A stretch of 7,317 nt of DNA, taken from DASQWC01 sp035640475. GTDB lineage: Bacteria > Actinomycetota > JAICYB01. This document shows, piece after piece, positions 5,364 through 7,317 of this stretch. The first letter of the stretch is position 1; each line of letters begins with the position of its first letter. The stretch lies in contig DASQWC010000072.1 in the NCBI GenBank assembly GCA_035640475.1, positions 1 to 7,317 on the forward strand. Direction: 5' to 3'. Below the pieces are notes generated by a model. It was not told the origin of the DNA. It worked only from the letters and a program-made list of their open reading frames with translations, and did not search any database. The position numbers and the translations under genes are program-made.

Positions 5364-5971
5364 TGTCGCCGATCATCTCGCGAGGATTCAGGGGCAGACG
5401 CCGAGACGACGGTCCACCGGACCGCGTCCCGCCTGGCCAGTACCTGACGAATGACTTTCCAGTCCTCTCCGCAGGTCCCACCCCGCATACGCCTCTGGCC
5501 GAGTGGGACTTCACGCTCGAGGGCGAGATCGACCAGCCCCGACGCTGGACGTGGGAAGAGTTCCGCGCCTTGCCGACTGAGACCCCCACCGCCGACATCC
5601 ACTGCGTGACGAAGTGGTCGAAGCTCGACACGCTATGGGAGGGCGTCTCGGTCGACACGCTGCTCGAGGGCGTCGAGACAGCGGCGGAATACGCGGTCGC
5701 GTTCTGCGACGGCGGCTACACCACGAACCTTCCGCTCGAGGACCTGACCGGCGGCAAGGCCTGGGTCGCGTTCGGCTACGACGGCGAGCCGCTCGACCCC
5801 GAGCACGGCGGGCCGGCGCGGCTGCTCGTTCCGCATCTCTACTTCTGGAAGAGCGCGAAGTGGGTGCGCGGCCTGCGGCTCGCTTCGACCGACGAGCCCG
5901 GCTTTTGGGAGTCGAACGGGTACCACCTGTACGGCGATCCCTGGCGGGAGCAGCGGTATTGGGGCGACTGA
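5363..5971 (+). CDS. Sulfite-oxidase-like molybdopterin-dependent oxidoreductase
   Basis: The protein is 202 residues and consists of essentially one oxidoreductase molybdopterin-binding domain (sulfite oxidase fold, PF00174 type). Cys81 in TADIHCVTKWSKLDT (codon at 5603) is the expected molybdenum ligand. Other landmarks are FPVLSAGPTP, WEGVSVDTLLEGV, FCDGGYTTNLPLEDL, GGPARLLVPHLYFWKSAKWVRGLRL and the C-terminal GFWESNGYHLYGDPWREQRYW. It lacks the C-terminal dimerisation domain and heme domain of animal sulfite oxidase, and the Tat signal of periplasmic MsrP/YedY, so it is predicted to be cytoplasmic. Its ATG shares one base with the cyclase stop (TGATG) and has no clear Shine-Dalgarno, indicating translational coupling. 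The adjacent flavoreductase is the likely electron partner. Substrate unknown: sulfite, nitrate or another oxo-transfer substrate are all possible. The family is clear, the reaction is not. Confidence 0.92.
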   Translation: MSPIISRGFRGRRRDDGPPDRVPPGQYLTNDFPVLSAGPTPHTPLAEWDFTLEGEIDQPRRWTWEEFRALPTETPTADIHCVTKWSKLDTLWEGVSVDTLLEGVETAAEYAVAFCDGGYTTNLPLEDLTGGKAWVAFGYDGEPLDPEHGGPARLLVPHLYFWKSAKWVRGLRLASTDEPGFWESNGYHLYGDPWREQRYWGD

Positions 5972-6687
5972 ACTGGCTCGTCGCGGACGTTCGCGACGTC
6001 GTGCCGGAAACGCCTCGCGTCAAGACGATCGTGCTGGACGTGCCCGACTGGCAGGGGCATCTGCCGGGGCAGCACGTCGACGTCCGCCTCACCGCCGAAG
6101 ACGGGTACCAGGCGCAGCGCAGCTACTCGATCGCATCCGCGCCCGACGCGACGCGGGTCGAGCTGACCGTGGAGCGGCTCGAGGACGGAGAGGTCTCGCC
6201 GTACCTGGCGGAGGAGCTGCGGGCGGGCGACCAGATCGAGCTGCGCGGGCCGGTCGGCGGCTACTTCGTGTGGGAGCCTGCGCGCGGCGGGCCGTTGCTC
6301 CTCGTTGCGGGCGGATCGGGCGTCGTGCCGTTGATGGCGATGCTGCGTTATCGCGCCGCGACGAACAGCACCGTTCCCGCCGTCCTCCTCTTCTCCTCGC
6401 GGAGCTGGGACGACGTGATCTACCGGGACGAGCTCGAGCGTCTGGGTGGCGACGGCCTCGCCGTCGTGCACACCCTGACCCGAGCACAACCCGACGGCTG
6501 GGCCGGTTATTCGCGACGCGTCGACGCGGCCATGCTCGCCGAGGTCGGGCCCACGGCGCAGGAAAACCCGCATGTCTACGTCTGCGGTCCGACGCCGTTC
6601 GTCGAGGCGGTCGCCGAAGCGCTCGTCGGCCTCGGCCACGACGCGTCGCGCATCAGGACCGAACGCTTCGGACCGACCGGAGGTTGA
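5959..6687 (+). CDS. FNR-type FAD/NAD(P)H oxidoreductase (ferredoxin reductase-like)
   Basis: The protein is about 242 residues. An FAD-binding beta-barrel has RSYSIAS (54-60) as the flavin motif, followed by GPVGGYFVW (98-105). The NAD(P)-binding domain has LLVAGGSGVVPLMAMLR (114-130), a Ser-Arg-Ser region at 147-149, VYVCGPTPFVEAV (207-218) and the C-terminal ERFGPTGG. No plant-type 2Fe-2S domain is fused at either end, and Cys209 is the only cysteine, so electrons must leave from FAD to a separate partner. The molybdoenzyme encoded just upstream is the natural candidate. The start is inferred. The first strand (NWLVADVRDVVPETPRVKTIVLDVP) must be included, no ATG exists near, and TTG at 5959 has GGGAG 8 bases upstream (5946-5950). 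This gives a 13-bp overlap with the molybdoenzyme gene. A CTG at 5968 or GTG at 6001 are alternatives, the latter losing a conserved strand. Family assignment is firm, the start is not. Confidence 0.88.
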   Translation: MGRLNWLVADVRDVVPETPRVKTIVLDVPDWQGHLPGQHVDVRLTAEDGYQAQRSYSIASAPDATRVELTVERLEDGEVSPYLAEELRAGDQIELRGPVGGYFVWEPARGGPLLLVAGGSGVVPLMAMLRYRAATNSTVPAVLLFSSRSWDDVIYRDELERLGGDGLAVVHTLTRAQPDGWAGYSRRVDAAMLAEVGPTAQENPHVYVCGPTPFVEAVAEALVGLGHDASRIRTERFGPTGG

Positions 6688-6688
6688 G

Positions 6689-6952
6689 ATGGAGAAGCTG
6701 AGACTCGACGGGAACGCGGCGGCGGGCTTGCTCCAGGAGGTCTTCGCCGCCGAAGTGACGACCGCGCTGGGAACGTGTGACGGCTGCGGCGCGACCGACG
6801 CCGTGGGCGCCGTGCATCTCTACAGCGCGGCGGGCACCGTTCTGCGTTGTCCGCACTGCGACACCGTCCTGATGAAGATCGTTACCGCCGGCGAACGCAT
6901 CTGGCTCGACCTGCGCGGGCTGCGCTCGCTCGAGCTGATTGACCGCTCGTGA
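6689..6952 (+). CDS. Small four-cysteine zinc-ribbon-like protein, DUF6510-like
   Basis: The protein is 87 residues. Two CXXC pairs, Cys30/Cys33 (GTCDGCGA) and Cys54/Cys57 (LRCPHCDT), are 20 residues apart and typical of a zinc ribbon or knuckle. Flanking landmarks are RLDGNAAAGLLQEVFAAEVTTA at the start and IWLDLRGLRSLEL at the end. I recognise this pattern as the DUF6510 family, which I recall next to sulfite-oxidase-like and ferredoxin-reductase-like genes in actinobacteria; no search was possible. The ATG at 6689 follows the flavoreductase stop after one base, with GGAGG (6679-6683) 5 bases upstream. The longer in-frame open stretch from 6572 overlaps the flavoreductase and is not needed. 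Function unknown. Position at the end of the operon suggests a metal-binding accessory, assembly or sensor protein for the molybdoenzyme/reductase pair. A Cys4 iron site would also fit the residues. Confidence 0.85.
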   Translation: MEKLRLDGNAAAGLLQEVFAAEVTTALGTCDGCGATDAVGAVHLYSAAGTVLRCPHCDTVLMKIVTAGERIWLDLRGLRSLELIDRS

Positions 6953-6969
6953 CAGCAGTGCCATGATCG

Positions 6970-6994
6970 AGAGGCCCGCGCCATGCGGGTCTCT
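6970..6994 (+). promoter_or_regulatory. Stem-loop between the molybdoenzyme operon and the cupin gene
   Basis: AGAGGCCCGC (6970-6979) pairs with GCGGGTCTCT (6985-6994) over 10 bp, including one G-U pair, around the loop GCCAT. It begins 17 bases after the DUF6510-like stop and ends next to the purine-rich AGGGAGAGGAGAG (6995-7007), the ribosome site of the cupin gene. The lack of a U-run argues against a simple intrinsic terminator. It may separate the two transcripts or act as a leader structure for the cupin mRNA. Confidence 0.5.
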
Positions 6995-7010
6995 AGGGAG
7001 AGGAGAGTCT

Positions 7011-7317
7011 TTGCGCGCATTACGTTCCAAGAACAACAAATGGGCTGCCGCGATGTTCGGCGTTGCCGCGATCGCAATCATCGTCGCGGCCGTGGCTTAC
7101 GCCTCGGCCGGGTCCGGGATGACGTCGACGTCTTTGGTCACGGCGAACTTCGACACGCCGTTTCACCTGAACAACGACAGGGTCAAATTCCAAACAAAGG
7201 ATGCGAACGATCTCCGCGTTCAGAGCGTCACCTTTGCGGCGGGCTCCACATCCGGATGGCATCACCACCCGGGCATGGTTCTGGCGGCTGTCGCGTCTGG
7301 TTCGGTGACCGTCTGGG
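7011..7317 (+). CDS. Exported or membrane-anchored cupin-domain protein (3'-truncated)
   Basis: 102 codons are visible before the window ends. The N-terminus (MRALRSKNNK) is basic, followed by a hydrophobic segment at about 11-32 (AAAMFGVAAIAIIVAAVAYA) and an AYASA|G-like cleavage site near residue 33, so a secreted or membrane-anchored protein is likely. From about residue 68 the sequence RVQSVTFAAGSTSGWHHHPGMVLAAVASGSVTVW resembles cupin motif 1. His84, His85 and His86 are candidate metal ligands; the usual motif Glu is not evident. The TTG at 7011 is chosen because AGGAGAG stands 4 bases upstream (7001-7007) and it preserves the positively charged n-region. An in-frame ATG at 7053 would remove that region and has no good ribosome site. 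The gene lies 58 bases after the molybdoenzyme operon, so it may be a separate unit. Catalytic versus sensor or binding role cannot be told from the fragment. Confidence 0.8.
   Translation, partial: MRALRSKNNKWAAAMFGVAAIAIIVAAVAYASAGSGMTSTSLVTANFDTPFHLNNDRVKFQTKDANDLRVQSVTFAAGSTSGWHHHPGMVLAAVASGSVTVW

Overview
This is a high-GC window (roughly two-thirds G+C by eye). It has dense gene packing, start/stop overlaps, strong G/C third-codon bias and frequent GTG/TTG-type starts. The set of families, above all a sulfite-oxidase-like molybdoenzyme, an FNR-type flavoreductase and a DUF6510-like zinc-ribbon protein in a row, suggests an actinobacterium, possibly of the Thermoleophilia/Gaiellales type. 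That placement rests on remembered gene neighbourhoods, not on a search. No rRNA, tRNA, CRISPR array, transposase or phage gene is visible.

Layout. (1) Bases 1-1005, plus strand: the 3' part of an HtrA/DegP-type serine protease with an intact catalytic triad and one PDZ domain. (2) Bases 1006-1322: a non-coding stretch between convergent genes, packed with hairpins and a 41-bp near-perfect direct repeat. (3) Bases 1323-4696, minus strand: a two-gene operon. A glycogen-debranching-type glycosidase comes first and a class I flavoprotein disulfide-reductase-family enzyme second, with a 4-bp ATGA overlap. The reductase keeps the CX4C redox pair but has Tyr where the catalytic His normally sits. 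(4) Bases 4697-4754: a 58-bp divergent intergenic region containing a perfect 9+9 bp inverted repeat, the best candidate operator in the window. (5) Bases 4755-6952, plus strand: a four-gene operon of a cyclase-family (kynurenine-formamidase-like) metal hydrolase, a one-domain cytoplasmic molybdopterin oxidoreductase, an FAD/NAD(P)H reductase without an iron-sulfur domain, and a small four-cysteine protein. (6) Bases 7011-7317, plus strand: the start of an exported or membrane-anchored cupin gene, cut off by the window end and preceded by a stem-loop that abuts its ribosome binding site.

How the genes may work together. The molybdoenzyme and flavoreductase look like a split electron-transfer pair in which NAD(P)H feeds FAD and then the molybdenum centre. 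These are two of the three modules of eukaryotic assimilatory nitrate reductase, here without a heme domain. The small Cys4 protein could be a metal-binding partner, and the cyclase-family hydrolase could make or consume the substrate. None of the substrates can be read from the sequence. The operon is the most system-like part of the window. The shared operator candidate would link it to the divergent debranching-enzyme/reductase operon.
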